In this document: positions 23,768-34,718 of the stretch, piece after piece
Numbering within the stretch: the stretch's first letter is position 1
Layout: each line of letters opens with the position of its first letter
Assembly: GCF_010183535.1 (NCBI RefSeq)
Contig: NC_071331.1
Coordinates: 25,234,001 to 25,298,000 of the forward strand
Direction of reading: 5' to 3'
DNA: 64,000 bases
Source of the DNA: Caenorhabditis remanei
Lineage: Eukaryota; Nematoda; Chromadorea; Rhabditida; Rhabditidae
Position numbers and translations under genes: made by a program
The notes under the pieces: generated by a model
The model's input: only the letters and a program-made list of their open reading frames with translations
Told to the model about the DNA's origin: nothing
Database searches by the model: none

Positions 23768-24070
23768 TTATTCAACAACATTATTCTCAAATTTTGCTCT
23801 TTTGACTGTAACCACCTCCTTCTTCTCCTTCTTGATAATCACTGAATCTTCCATTGACTCCGCCCATCTTCTCTTTCTAGATCCATCCATCTTTCCATTC
23901 GCCTTCAAGTACTGATCCAAAGAGTTCATGAATCTCAGATGGAGTACGTGGAAGTAATATCGGGGCGCTTTCCGATACTTTTTATGCGCCTTCGTATCCA
24001 AACACTCATCCAACTTGCTGTACTTCACCATTGCTCTGTGAAGGAGTGTGGAGACGTTGAATGGTTGCAT
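23768..24070 (-). CDS. Small basic protein, tandem paralogue B
   Basis: Intronless frame of 100 residues from ATG 24070: MQPFNVSTLLHRAMVKYSKL, then a basic YRKAPRYYFHVLHLRFMNSL helix and SRKRRWAESMEDS followed by a lysine-rich tail. It aligns by eye with the 127-residue protein 280 bp downstream on the same strand, so the pair is a tandem duplication. Function unknown. Confidence 0.58.
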   Translation of the reverse strand: MQPFNVSTLLHRAMVKYSKLDECLDTKAHKKYRKAPRYYFHVLHLRFMNSLDQYLKANGKMDGSRKRRWAESMEDSVIIKKEKKEVVTVKRAKFENNVVE

Positions 24071-24797
24071 GTTTATCTTGATGCTGAAATAAATGTCTTA
24101 CTGTAACTGTGAAAATAATCGATAAGTGAGGAGAGAGTCAATTATTGTGTGACAGGGTAATCGTGTGACTCTTGCTCTCACATTCCCATCGTTTTCTAAT
24201 ACAGATGGTCCCACTCTATCAATTTCCCTCATTCTCACAGTCAGTAGACCTCATTCATCTACATTTCTCCTTGTCATCTACAGTACCTTGGTCTTTTTCG
24301 TTGTCCACGTTGAGAGCTTACCATGGCTTCAGGAATGATGATTTTTCTGAAAATTTTTTTTGTGCATATTTTGCAAACCCAGATCTTAGTTTTTGTAGTT
24401 GACAACTTTTTGATAACTCCGCCCACATTCAAGATATACCCCTTTGAAGAAGTGCCTATAGTAGTCTATCTTTAAAGGCTCATATCTCAAAAGTGGGAGG
24501 AGCTATCAAAAAGTTGCTAATTGATGAAATGTGTGAAATATTATGTAGATAATTTTTTTAGTTGACAACTTTTTTGTGCGGGCACTCCCTAGAGAGTTAT
24601 AGCCATTTTAGTTGGACAGCTCGCTATAAACCACAACTTTTCGAGAAAACTCCTGACAATAAAGTTGTCAACTACCAAAATGAAGATCTAGGCTTGTACA
24701 ATTTGCAAAAAAAGATTGCAAGAAAATTATCATTCCTGACGCCTTTTCTCAAGTTTTCCCTCACCATTCCAACCATTTTCATATTTTTCCAGCAATA
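24071..24797. other. Divergent intergenic region
   Basis: This lies between the small minus-strand gene and TAF11. It holds a copy of the dispersed TTGACAACTTTTTGATA / GAGATATA repeat (about 24395-24570) and no exon. The TAF11 start is preceded by TTTTTCCAGCAATA ATG, a trans-splice-like acceptor at 24793. Confidence 0.5.
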
Positions 24798-25650
24798 ATG
24801 AACACCAGCGATCTATTCGGTGGAGTCAGTAGTGATGAAGATGACAGTTTCGTGCTGAAACCCACTGAAAAGGAGACTGAAAAAGAGAGTACGAACACAT
24901 TAATGGCAGATTTGGAAATGAGTGATGACAGTGATACGGAAGATGTTCTATCCGTCAAAAAATCAGAGTCTCCAGTTGGAAAACCAGTGAAATTCTTTTT
25001 GTCAAGTGATGATGACTCTCAGGATATGCCAGATATCGATGAGATTATCAAGTATCATAAAGAGGTTTCTTCTGGGAAACAGGTAATTATTGTTGTTGTG
25101 ATTTTGATTTAATTGGAAGTTCCAGATCAGCCCAGCGAATAGTGTCAAACAAGAAGAGTTGGAAGAGAAGAAAGTGAAATTAGAAGTTGTTCAGGAACCA
25201 CCAAAAAAGAAGATTCGAGTTGAAGAAGAATCTGAAATTAAGCCAATTGTTCAGCCAACTCAACACGATAAATCTCCTGAAAATCTCATCCATGATCGTC
25301 CTGAACCATCTCAGAATCCATTGTCAGAAGAGGATCAAATTTCTCAAATGAAACACCAAATTCTTCTCGGGAACATGTCGACTCAACAACTGGAACAATA
25401 TACTGCTTATCGAAGATCTCGATTCCAGAAGTCGACTATTCGGAAACTTGTGAAAGAATTCACTGGAGGGCTGAATGTAAATGACAATGTAGTCATTACA
25501 ATCGGTGCATTGGCTAAAATGCTCGTTGGGGATATAGTGGAAGAGGCATTGGATATTCGAGATTTGAAGGAGGACGAAGCTGATCTGCCACTCAAACCAC
25601 ATCACATTCGAAGTGCTTACATGAAGGTTGCAAGACAAGGACAGTTCTAA
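24798..25650 (+). CDS. taf-11: TFIID subunit TAF11
   Basis: Two exons, 24798-25082 and 25126-25650, give 269 residues. The N-terminal 175 residues are acidic and serine-rich (SSDEDDS, MSDDSDTED) with a PPKKKIRVE basic patch. Residues about 180-265 are a clear TAF11 histone fold: MSTQQLEQYTAYRRSRFQKS, TIRKLVKEFTGG, VVITIGALAKMLVGDIVEEA, then LPLKPHHIRSAY and KVARQGQF. These match the TAF11 family's QLxRYExxRRSxFPK, GEVVEEALDV and LxPxHLREAxR blocks. TAF11 pairs with TAF13 in TFIID for RNA polymerase II initiation. C. elegans has more than one TAF11 gene, so the paralogue number is not assigned. The acceptor-like CAG immediately before the ATG suggests SL1 trans-splicing. Confidence 0.9.
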
Positions 25651-25700
25651 ATTTTGAATTTTTAAGCTTCCTATATTTACTGAACTCTAATTTCGTTATA

Positions 25701-27307
25701 CCGTAAAAACTCTATTTGAGTTGCATGCAACTCTATTGTTCAAAGGGTCCGTCGGCACGGCCGGGATTTTACTACTCGTGGCCTAGAAAAATCAGTGACT
25801 TCGGCCACCGTGACCTTAAGCATTGCAAACTTCCGGAGCAAAAAAACGGTGTTTTTGGTCTTCGTTTCGGAATTTTTTTGATGCTGGGTTGTAAAAAATT
25901 GATGAAATATCACAGAAAACCGAAAAATTACGAAAATAATCACAGATTGCGCTATAGGTGACCAAAAACACGTATTGTGCAGATATTGCTCAATTTCAGG
26001 CTCAGAATAGTTGTTGGAACAGCGAGAGTAACTCAGAAACGTCGCCAGTCACGTCCGATTCGTAAAAATATGCTAAAATTCTCGGATTTGATTTCTCACG
26101 TTTCGAGAAAATGGGAAATCCTCGAAAAACTCGAAAAAACACACTTCAAACTTAAATTTCTCGAAGATGCTCTCCTCAAAATTTTTAAAAATTTACCAGA
26201 ACGTGCACAGCGACGTTCTCTACAATATTTCATGTTCAAAAATGGGGGTTCATGAACTCAATTTCGAGATATAAGACAAAAACATGCAAAAAAAGGCCAA
26301 AAACAGCTAAAAATGACTTTTCTCGAATATGCTCTCCTCGAATTTTGAAAAAATTTGCCAAAAGTTCCGCCTTTGCATTCTTCACGTTTTGACATGTTCA
26401 AAAGTAGGGGTTCATGACTTCGTTTTCGAGAAAAATTGAAAAATGTCAAAAATCGGCTCCAAATCCTTCATAATTTCGTCGTTTTGTGACTAAAAAAATT
26501 CGGAGCAGGATAGAAAGATAAACCAGACGCAATTTGACGTTTTCTGTAAAATATATAATATTCGCTAATGTTATTTTTCAAAGAAAATGGCCGATTTTGA
26601 AACTTGGAGGAGTTTTTGCCCAGAATGTGATTTGAGTTGGTCAAACATCGAAATTTCGCATTTCCTCACGTCGATAAAGCCTTCTTCTATCTTCTGGTAC
26701 ATTTTTTCGCTTTTTAATATACATTTAGTATTTTTCTGCGTCAAATTTCTGAAAAACTCGCCAGAAAATCTGAATTTTTCATGCGATTACGGTACGCAGT
26801 CTGCAAACACCGTGACGCAATCTTTGCAGACATATTTCGCTGCTTACTGCGTAACTCGTCGCACAATTTTCTAGGCCACGAGTAGTAAAATCCCGCCCGT
26901 GTCGGAGTGCAACTCTATTAGAGGGGCAATTCAATTAGGGGGTGCAACTCTATTGTTCAAAATGTTTTTTTAAGATGAAATTTTAATTTTAAGGCGTAAT
27001 TTTTATAACTTCAATTAACAAAAAAATTAAAAATTAAAAAGAAAACAACAAATTTAACAAGATTGGATTGAAATGAGATTAATCAATTTAAATTTCATCA
27101 ACATCAAGTGATTCGTCACTGGAAAATCCTTCAACTTCTTCAGTTTCAAAAATGCAGGCGCGGTGTTTGCGTACTGACAGGGGCAACTCTATTAGAGGGG
27201 CAATTCAATTAGGGGGTGCAACTCTATTGTTCAAAGCGTCCGTCGGAGTGCAACTCTATTAGAGGGGCAATTCAAATAGAGGGGCAACTCAAATAGAGTT
27301 TTTACGG
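25701..27307. mobile_element. TA-flanked 1.6 kb DNA element with nested palindrome
   Basis: Ends CCGTAAAAACTCTATTTGAG and its exact complement, with TA just outside each end. Subterminal GGGGCAA / GTGCAACTCTATT repeats occur several times on the right. Inside, a second inverted pair (GGGATTTTACTACTCGTGGC near 25764 and its complement ending near 26894) bounds an internal segment without a credible protein. It is probably a non-autonomous element, or one element inside another. Confidence 0.72.
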
Positions 27308-27316
27308 TACTTGAAT

Positions 27317-27586
27317 CTATTGAATCATTTTAAACTTGCAGGATAAACCCGAATCTGGTTCAAAAAATCGAATAAACTCTCTTAATACATCAAGTCCCAT
27401 TGAAAACTCTTTGACTTTTAACAATTCGGTCACAAAAAGAGACATATTGTGATAAAAACATATTTGATGTTGTTCCACGTGCTCATTCAACGCAATCATT
27501 TGAAGAATTTCCGTATTTGATGAGACTGAATGTCTGTATTTTACATCATGATGTGAGTGGATGTTGACTTTTTTTTCGAAAAACAT
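27317..27586 (-). CDS. Hypothetical 89-residue ORF
   Basis: An uninterrupted frame from ATG 27586, with composition that looks protein-like in its second half (MIALNEHVEQHQICFYHNMS, then LREFIRFFEPDSG). It starts 10 bp outside the right end of the 25.7-27.3 kb element. It could be a remnant exon of a gene disrupted by transposons rather than a working gene. No family recognised. Confidence 0.3.
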   Translation of the reverse strand: MFFEKKVNIHSHHDVKYRHSVSSNTEILQMIALNEHVEQHQICFYHNMSLFVTELLKVKEFSMGLDVLREFIRFFEPDSGLSCKFKMIQ

Positions 27587-27904
27587 GTTTTTTCAGCAGT
27601 AATTTTTGAAAAGTGGTTTTTGGGGCAGTTTCTGCGAAACCGACTGAAATGATGATTTTTATTAGTTCTACAGTAAATTTAGTGATAAAAAAGCACTTGA
27701 AAGTTATTTTTGGGGTGCAAACATTTTAAAAAATTTTCCACCCGGCCGTTCAAATGACAAGTATGATGTTTCTAATATGTCCCTGAGCCGAAAAAAGTCA
27801 CAAACTATTCAAATTCTCAAAATAAGTGAGCGTTCTTTCTAAATAGGCAAGAGATTACACAAGAATTAGAGACGCAGACACGTACGTCAAATGCGTCTTT
27901 ATTC

Positions 27905-28363
27905 CAGACTTGCAACGGGCCGGGCCGGGCCGGGCCGGGCCGGGCCGGAATGAAAATTTCCAGGGCCCGGCCCGGCCCGGCCCGGCCCGTGGCCCGGCCC
28001 GGCCCGGCCCGGCCCGGCCCGGTCGGCCCGGAAGTTCAGTACTGAAAAAAATTCAAATTTTTTTTTCGAAAATTTCCCGATTTTTTTTGAAAAATATTTC
28101 TTAAAAACAATTTTTTGTAGGTTTCGAAGGTTTTTGAAAAATATACTTGAGGAAAAATATGAAACATTTTCAGAAAATAAATTTTTGGACAAAAAATTGT
28201 AGTGAAAAAAGTTCAAAAATTCAAATCCGGGCCGACCGGGCCGGGCCGGGCCGGAGCTTTCTCGGCCCGGCCCGGCCCGGCCCGATCGGGCCGGGCCGGG
28301 CCGGGCCAAAACCGGGCCGGGCCGGGCCGGGCCGGCGGGCCGGCCCGGAATCTTGCAAGTCTG
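27905..28363. mobile_element. hAT-like MITE with GGCCCG repeats
   Basis: TIRs CAGACTTGCAA / TTGCAAGTCTG bound the element. It is flanked on both sides by the 8-bp direct repeat CTTTATTC (27897-27904 and 28364-28371). CA/TG termini and an 8-bp duplication are hAT features. Next to each TIR lies an array of GGGCC units (about 27917-28030 and 28228-28348), each with an inverted half, giving a GC-rich hairpin around an AT-rich core of about 200 bp. It does not code; the apparent GPARPG reading frames are repeat translations. Confidence 0.85.
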
Positions 28364-28611
28364 CTTTATTCTCTTACAGTTACAGTTTTTAGTGTTGCGC
28401 ATTCCTTGTGCAGGGTGCTGTGCTCAAATTTTACGCTTATGTTACATTCTCTTTACTAATTTGTTAATTTTCGCTCTTTCCGATCGAGATTCACGAATTT
28501 TTAACGTTTCGCCGGCGGTTTTTCATTGTTTTTTCTGATTTCAATCCGGGAATTTATTTTTTAAATTATTAATTATTCTCCGCTACTTTTCCGATGCTTT
28601 TTATAATCATA

Positions 28612-31604
28612 TTGTCGAAATAAAAAAAGTGATACCCGGTGATTGCGGACTTGATAATTTGTTTTGATGTTTTCGCCCCGCCCCAAAACTTGCAAGCGCG
28701 GCGCGCCCAGTTGCAAGCCGCCGCGCACTTGTTTGCGCCTTTTTTTCTCTTCGAATTATGAAAGGGTTTTGTTTTCAATTTTCGTCTTAAAATGGGATTT
28801 TTTCCAATAAGGGAAATTGGAAATCACAAAAATAGTAATTTTAAATGGGTTAATTGAATATAACACAGAAAATGTTTATTAAACTGTTAGTTTTAGCTAG
28901 CTTCGGCAAGAAAGTTACTTTACAACCGGAAACGCCATCAATCGGTCGGCAAAAATTGGCAAGCAAGTCGCAAATGTCGGACGATAAGAATCCAACGGGA
29001 GGTGTCCAGAAAGGTAAAAAAAAACACCGAAAGGGTCAAAAATGAATAAATGAACACAGTAGAATTGAAGAAAACGTGCATTTTTATTAAGATTTATCTG
29101 AAAATATGGACGAATTGGGTTAGAATAAGAACAAAATTTGAAAAATTAATTTCTGAAGGTGACACACATCCGACTCCCTCCTTCCGCACTATCAAAACTC
29201 AAACACGTCCATCAATTCGGAGCTTCGGGTGTGTCGTGAAGCCAACTCGTATCCCCGATCTTCTTGTTCATCAGAACGTGGCCACCGACTCTATCTACCA
29301 AAGCTCCACCGGATCACAATGTGACCCGGTTCACACTTCGGAGATAGAATGCGAATGTGATATTCCACCTGAAAATAGATTAATGTGGTTAACAGAGGTG
29401 ATTGGGAAAAATAAAATTTGCATCACACCAAACATTTTTAGGAAGAACTGGTGTGTATGAGACTCGGGAAAGCGCTTAAAGATATTGATCCATCCACATT
29501 TCCGAAACTGACAACTCAGAAACACGTTAAAAACAGCGGGGAGGAGATCATGAGAAACGTTGGAACAGTAGTTAGCAAGATAAAGGAGTCATTCGGAGAC
29601 GACGCAAAATACACTTGTTTCAACAACGTTGCAAAGGCAACTTCTGATGTTTGTGGTATCGGAAGATCCACTGTTATCCGCCGAACTCCTCTCCGTGTAA
29701 ATCCACCGAAAAAAAGACTCCGAGATATGTCAAAAAAAGAGAAAAACCGGCATTATGTACAAGAAATCGATATCCTGAAAAGATCAAAGATTATCAAAGA
29801 GATTCATGAGATTTGGAAGAAAGGAAAAGATGTTGTCACTGATGAATTATGGAAATGGGCCCAAACTGAGATTCAATTTGATAAATGCCACACTATTTTT
29901 CTTCATGTTCTTCATGGTCTCGGATTCGTCTATAAGAAGAAGGGGGAAAATACAATTGTGTTTGAAAGGAAAGATATTATCCAGAAATGTGCCGTATATC
30001 TGAAAAACAAGAAATAATGGGATGATAAAAATGCTTACTATGGATCATTTGATGAGACTTGGGTATATGATGGAATGTCAAAAAAGAAAGGATGGCAGCA
30101 CGCCAATTCTAACATGTATCAAAGATCGCAACTAATGGATTTGGAGTCGCATCAGGCCGGACCATCAAAAGGAAAGGAAAGAGGGAGAAGAGTGATCGTC
30201 GCAGCTGTTCTGACAGAAGACGGTGTGCTTCCTGATTCGGAGTTATTGCTAGTATCTGGAGTGAGAGAAGAAGATCAAGCTGCTGACTACCATAAGGAAA
30301 TGGACGGGGATAATTTTGAAAAATATTATATGAGTGTTATTCCGTTATTAGCAGAAGCGGCAAAAAAGAAAGGAAGACCGGCGGTGTTTATTTGTGATAA
30401 CGCCCCTTATCACAACAAGGCTATCAAAAAAGTGAGAATGGGAAGTAAATTGAAAAGAGTAATTATTCTTATTATATTCAGCCTCCAATTTCTAACAGCT
30501 CGAAAGCAGAAGTAAGATCATTTCTCACTGAACAAGGACTAAATTTCTTTAATTCGCAAAACCGAGACGTTCTCATTGATTTGGCAAAAGATTTTGTCGA
30601 GTCCAACGGTGGCCGCGATATGTTCACAGTCTATAAGTTCGACGAGTGGGCCAAATTGCATAGAGTGACAGTATTGAGACTTCCTCAATATCACTGTTTC
30701 TTCAATGCAATCGAACTTCTATGGGCTCAACTCAAGCAACATCTCAGAAAGGAGGGAAACCCACTGGATAGTGTTGAAACCGTGATTAACTGACCGAAAT
30801 ACATAAAAATAAACTAATTTTCTAGGTACGAGATCGCGCACTACGATTTCTACGCGCGTTTTCCGCACAATCGGCCGCAAAACTCCTCGATCATCCACGT
30901 AAACTAGAACAAGATGTTAGGGAGATGACGTTGGAGAGAAATCTTACCTTGGAAGATGATGACTTCGAACTCCTTTACGATATTGACGAAGATGGCAATT
31001 TAGTCAATATTCATATAGGAAGCGATGAAGAGGAAGACTGGGGGAGTGAGGAATTTGATGGAGGAGAGGATTTCGGGGAGTATGAAGACGATGACTTTCA
31101 GTATAATGACGAAGACAGTCTTCATTCCGATTTCGAAATGTTGGATGACGAAGAACTTGAGATCTGAAATAAGAATATTATATCAAAACTGAAAATAATA
31201 TATATTTCTTACACTTTACTGATCATCTGACTTTATTCCTTCGTTTCGTTTCTCTCCAAACGTCTGTGTTCATCATTTTCGAGTTGAACTTTTTTTTTGA
31301 GTTTTTGAGACTTCTTACCTTTTTTTTTAACTTTTCACGCATTATACACATCATTATTTGGTCTTTTGGCATAAATTTTACTTTTTTGTTAAAAATAACA
31401 ATTAAAAAACTCAAAATATCGCTAAAACCGGGCAAATTTGAAAACAAAACCCTTTCATAATTCGAAGAGAAAAAAAGGCGCAAACAAGTGCGCGGCGGCT
31501 TGCAACTGGGCGCGCCGCGCTTGCAAGTTTTGGGGCGGGGCGAAAACATCAAAACAAATTATCAAGTCCGCAATCACCGGATATCACTTTTTTTATTTCG
31601 ACAA
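28612..31604 (+). mobile_element. IS630/Tc1/mariner-type transposon with long TIRs
   Basis: A 3.0 kb element with TA at both outer ends (28610-28611 and 31605-31606). Terminal inverted repeats of about 180 bp start TTGTCGAAATAAAAAAAGTG and include a GCGCCGCGC/GCGCGGCGGC-rich block and GAATTATGAAAGGGTTTT. It carries one transposase gene with introns. The MITE at 11342-11562 shares its terminal nonamer. The arms differ slightly (for example GATACCCGG against GATATCCGG), so insertion is not brand new. Confidence 0.85.
28974..31167 (+). pseudogene. DDE-type transposase with in-frame stop
   Basis: Frame-consistent segments run from a possible first exon (28974-29013) and 29160-29400 (phase not fully resolved) to about 29444-30017, 30018-30430, about 30497-30780 and 30826-31167. 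A DNA-binding helix region precedes an IS630/Tc1-mariner (DDE_3-like) catalytic core: FDETWV (Asp at 30051), FICDNAPYH (Asp at 30396), FFNAIELLWAQLK (Glu at 30713). An acidic C-terminal tail (DEEEDWGSEEFDG, EYEDDDFQ) follows. A TAA at 30015-30017 lies in the same frame as both flanking coding parts, just before the first catalytic Asp, and no splice signals obviously remove it. The copy is therefore probably inactive. Confidence 0.78.
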
Positions 31605-31627
31605 TAATACTCATTAACTGAGATAAT

Positions 31628-31938
31628 GAGACCCCACAAATCGGGGAGAAACGTGGTGCGGGAAACACGAATCGGGGAGAAACAAATCGGGGAAATACAA
31701 TTCGGGGAGAAAGGGGCGTGGTCGCGAAAAACTGTGCCGCAGTTGCAAAAAAGTTTTTTAACAGTAGTTTTAAGAGGAAAAATTACCATGAGCAAGTTAT
31801 TTTGCAACTGCGGCACAGTTTTTTCGCGACCACGCCCCTTTCTCCCCGAATTGTATTTCCCCGAATGGTATTTCCCCGATTTGTTTCTCCCCGATTCGTG
31901 TTTCCCGCACCACGTTTCTCCCCGATTTGTGGGGTCTC
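31628..31938. mobile_element. Palindromic MITE with 8-bp target duplication
   Basis: TIR GAGACCCCACAAATCGGGG and its complement are flanked by the direct repeat GAGATAAT on both sides (31620-31627 and 31939-31946). The arms are about 130 bp and contain repeated CGGGGA(G/A)A units. The centre has TGCCGCAGTTGCAAAA on both sides. It sits 14 bp outside the 3 kb element. The 8-bp duplication suggests a hAT-type mobiliser. Confidence 0.85.
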
Positions 31939-32390
31939 GAGATAATTATCACATTTTAGAGTAAAAACAGAAAATAATGAGAAGTTGTCGTAGGATATGA
32001 GACATTGTGAAGCCACGGCCTTAAACACCGTCACGCAAAAATGCGGACCTTCAAAACTTTGATGATTTTTAAGAGTTTTCGCTGAAATTTTCTGAAAAAT
32101 GGTCAAATTTTACATTTATTTTGTATTCTCTTCACTAATTTCTAGCTTTCGCTCCTTCCGATAGAGTTTATCTTATTTCTACGCTCTACCAACCGTTTTT
32201 TTCCAAATATTTCGGTCCAAGCTTTTTGAAATAGTTTTCGAACATTTTCGAAAAACCCGGATTTTTTTTTGGAAATTACTCGAAGTTTCTCGAAGATTTT
32301 AACGCTCAATATCGTTCATGTATACTTCAATATGTCTTCACTCGTTTTTCGTGACCTCGCAACCATCATATCATGTAAAATTCCAGAAAA

Positions 32391-33816
32391 ATGGCAAAAC
32401 AAAACGATAACGTCAACCCAGGTAACAACGAAGAAGGGAGCCCGCCAACGAAGCGAAGAAAGATTGAAGAGTTACTGGAGAAACAGAAAAATCTCGAAAA
32501 ATCTCACCTGGAAATGGGAGAAAAACTTCGATTGGCTGAAGAAGAAATCAAGAAAATTTCACAAGAACTTGAAGAAGACACTGTCGAGGAGAACATGACT
32601 AAACAAACTACAAGCAGCCTCCAGAATTCAGTCACATCACCAGGAGTTTTTCACGAAAGCGTATGAAACATGATAGTCGATTCCGTTTTTAATTCGTATT
32701 GTTTCAGACAGCTCAACCATGGGCAATGTCCAGAAAGTGTTTCGTGCTGAAACATGTCTTCACAGATGTTCCGGATATGAACCATGGAGAATGTTATTAT
32801 GGAAAAGAAGAAGAACATTTTGGAGTGGCATGGTTAGATTTTAAACAAAAAACAAAAAAAAAATATATCAATTTCAGGCAAGCATATCTGTGGAAACAAG
32901 ATAACAAACTCAACTTATATTTGGAATGTGTCAAATTATTGAGTGGGGAGAAATGGTTGATTTCATCAAATGCTGTTTTCAAACTGGCCTCAAAAAACGG
33001 AAAATTTCAATCAGAATTGATCAGTGGTACCCACGGAAATGCGGATGGAAACACCAAATTTGTTTCGTATGGTGCGAGTGAATTTATCGAATGGAACAGA
33101 GTGAAAGAAGATTTTCTCGAAGATGGCAAACTCACAGTTGAGATTCATGTGGAAATCGAGAAGATGATTGGAATCTATAAGAATGACTTGATAAGTTTCG
33201 ATGATGAAATGAAACCATTCTCTGATGTTGTTCTTGTTGTCAATGAGAAAAAGTTCTTCGTGTCGAAATTGGTTAGTGCTGGATCATGAGAAATCACTGG
33301 AAATTCTAAAACATTTCAGCATCTCGCTGGACGTTCTCCTTATTTCAATTTGCTTCTAATGCGAAATTTCCAAAAATCAACGAAATCGGAAATCAAATTG
33401 ATTGGAATCGTTGCGGATGATTTTCAGAATTATCTGGAAGTTCTTTATGGAGAACAATCGATTGATGGTAACATTCACTTATCATTTATTAAGAAAATCT
33501 TTAATTATCTATTTTCAGAATGTACAGTTGAAGGAATCCTCGTGGTTGCTGACACGTACGATACACCAATGGTAATCCGGAAATGCGAGGATTTTCTTGT
33601 GAAGAAATCCCAAAAGACACTGAAAAAGATGTTGGAGATGTCCATTCGATACAATTTGGAAGCACTCAAGGTTAAATCCAGAATTTGAAACAAAACTTAA
33701 TCAATTTTTTTCAGAAAAAATGTCTCGGCAAGATCAAATCGATTGTTGATATAAAATCAGTTGTTCCAGGACATATTCACGATATGGATGCATCGATTAT
33801 GGCCACTCTTCTCTAA
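32391..33816 (+). CDS. MATH-BTB domain protein (bath family)
   Basis: Six exons: 32391-32660, 32708-32832, 32878-33271, 33320-33467, 33519-33670 and 33715-33816, giving 396 residues. Residues 1-88 are charged and predicted coiled coil (KRRKIEELLEKQKNLEKSHL). A MATH (TRAF-like) domain follows: FVLKHVFTDV, EEEHFGVAW, QAYLWKQDNKLNLYLECVK. A BTB/POZ domain follows that: FSDVVLVVNEKKFFVSK, HLAGRSPYFNLLL, DDFQNYLEVLYGE, VEGILVVADTYDTPMVIRKC. Such proteins act as substrate adaptors for CUL-3 ubiquitin ligases. The family expands and turns over rapidly in Caenorhabditis. The gene stands beside a transposon cluster, and its 5' flank (32105-32230) resembles sequence at 28425-28550 on the other side of the 3 kb transposon. 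Confidence 0.9.
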
Positions 33817-34608
33817 AAGTCTCTTGAGTTTCATTAAAATCTCGTTTTTTACTACTCACGTTTTGTATTGTTCAAATAGATCGCATTATTTATATGTACG
33901 CTGAAATATTGTTCGATGTTTTATATTTTATTCCCTCGTATCCTCAACCTGTATAATAAATCAAATTTTTGCGATCATTCTATTAAATTGGTTGGAACGT
34001 TTTAATTTTTCGTTCAGGAAAACTTTGAATACTTTTCAGGAATGTTGCTCCGATCTAATTTCTGTGAAAGGCGTTTCAACATCGAAGTTTCCAGACGAGG
34101 TGTATTGATTCATCCTCTGAATCTAGAGAATCCAGTATTCCAATAAATTTTACTTTTAATCCAAAAAACTCTTAATATAATTGCTAACAGAGCGCATTTC
34201 CCTCACTCAATTTTCACTTCCTGACCCATTTGACTCATTCTGACTCATTTATTCCACCAAATAATAAGCACCCGTGTCGAGACCAATAAAACAAAAACAT
34301 ATATCCTCAATTAACCTGAAAACCTCTTCTGAAGGCGCCACATTTCTATTTCTCTGCGTCTCTCGCTCTCACGTAGTCCCTCGTCAGTAAAAACAAATGA
34401 GTAAACCAGGATTTGACCCACAAGTAGTTATAATTATTATGGTTTTACTATTCGAAAAAAATAGCCCAGAATAAATGGAGACGCCCATGAAACCCGGGAA
34501 ACAGTATATAAAAGAACGGGCTTCCTCATTTTCCTTGCCTCCCGCTCCCCTCTCCTCTCTTGTCTGCTTCCGCTTTCCTATACGCCCTCGCTCCCTCTTT
34601 CTCTCGTG
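33817..34608. other. Intergenic
   Basis: AT-rich sequence between the MATH-BTB gene and tRNA-Asp. AATAAA sites near 33956 could end the MATH-BTB transcript. A plus-strand stretch at about 34011-34145 (following AATACTTTTCAG) ends in AATAAA and might be a small exon remnant, but I could not join it to a gene. Confidence 0.4.
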
Positions 34609-34680
34609 TCCTCGGTAGTATAGTGGTGAGTATCCGCGTCTGTCACATGCGAGACCCGGGTTCAATTCCCGGCCGGGGAG
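34609..34680 (+). tRNA. tRNA-Asp (GTC)
   Basis: A 72-nt cloverleaf. The acceptor TCCTCGG pairs with CCGGGGA. The D arm contains the A box TAGTATAGTGGTGAGTATCC. The anticodon loop CTGTCAC has GTC. The T arm is CCCGGGTTCAATTCCCGG. The discriminator is G and CCA is not encoded, as in eukaryotes. T-runs at 34687-34696 serve as the Pol III terminator. It ends 38 bp before the ground-like gene start on the same strand. Confidence 0.97.
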
Positions 34681-34718
34681 AAATCTTTTTGTTTTTTCTA
34701 ATAAATGACTGTTTTCAG

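Noticed and set aside
27899..28402. Open frames rich in Gly-Pro-Ala-Arg across the GGCCCG region
   Set aside because: They translate the GGGCC arrays of a MITE with TIRs and target duplications, so they are not coding.
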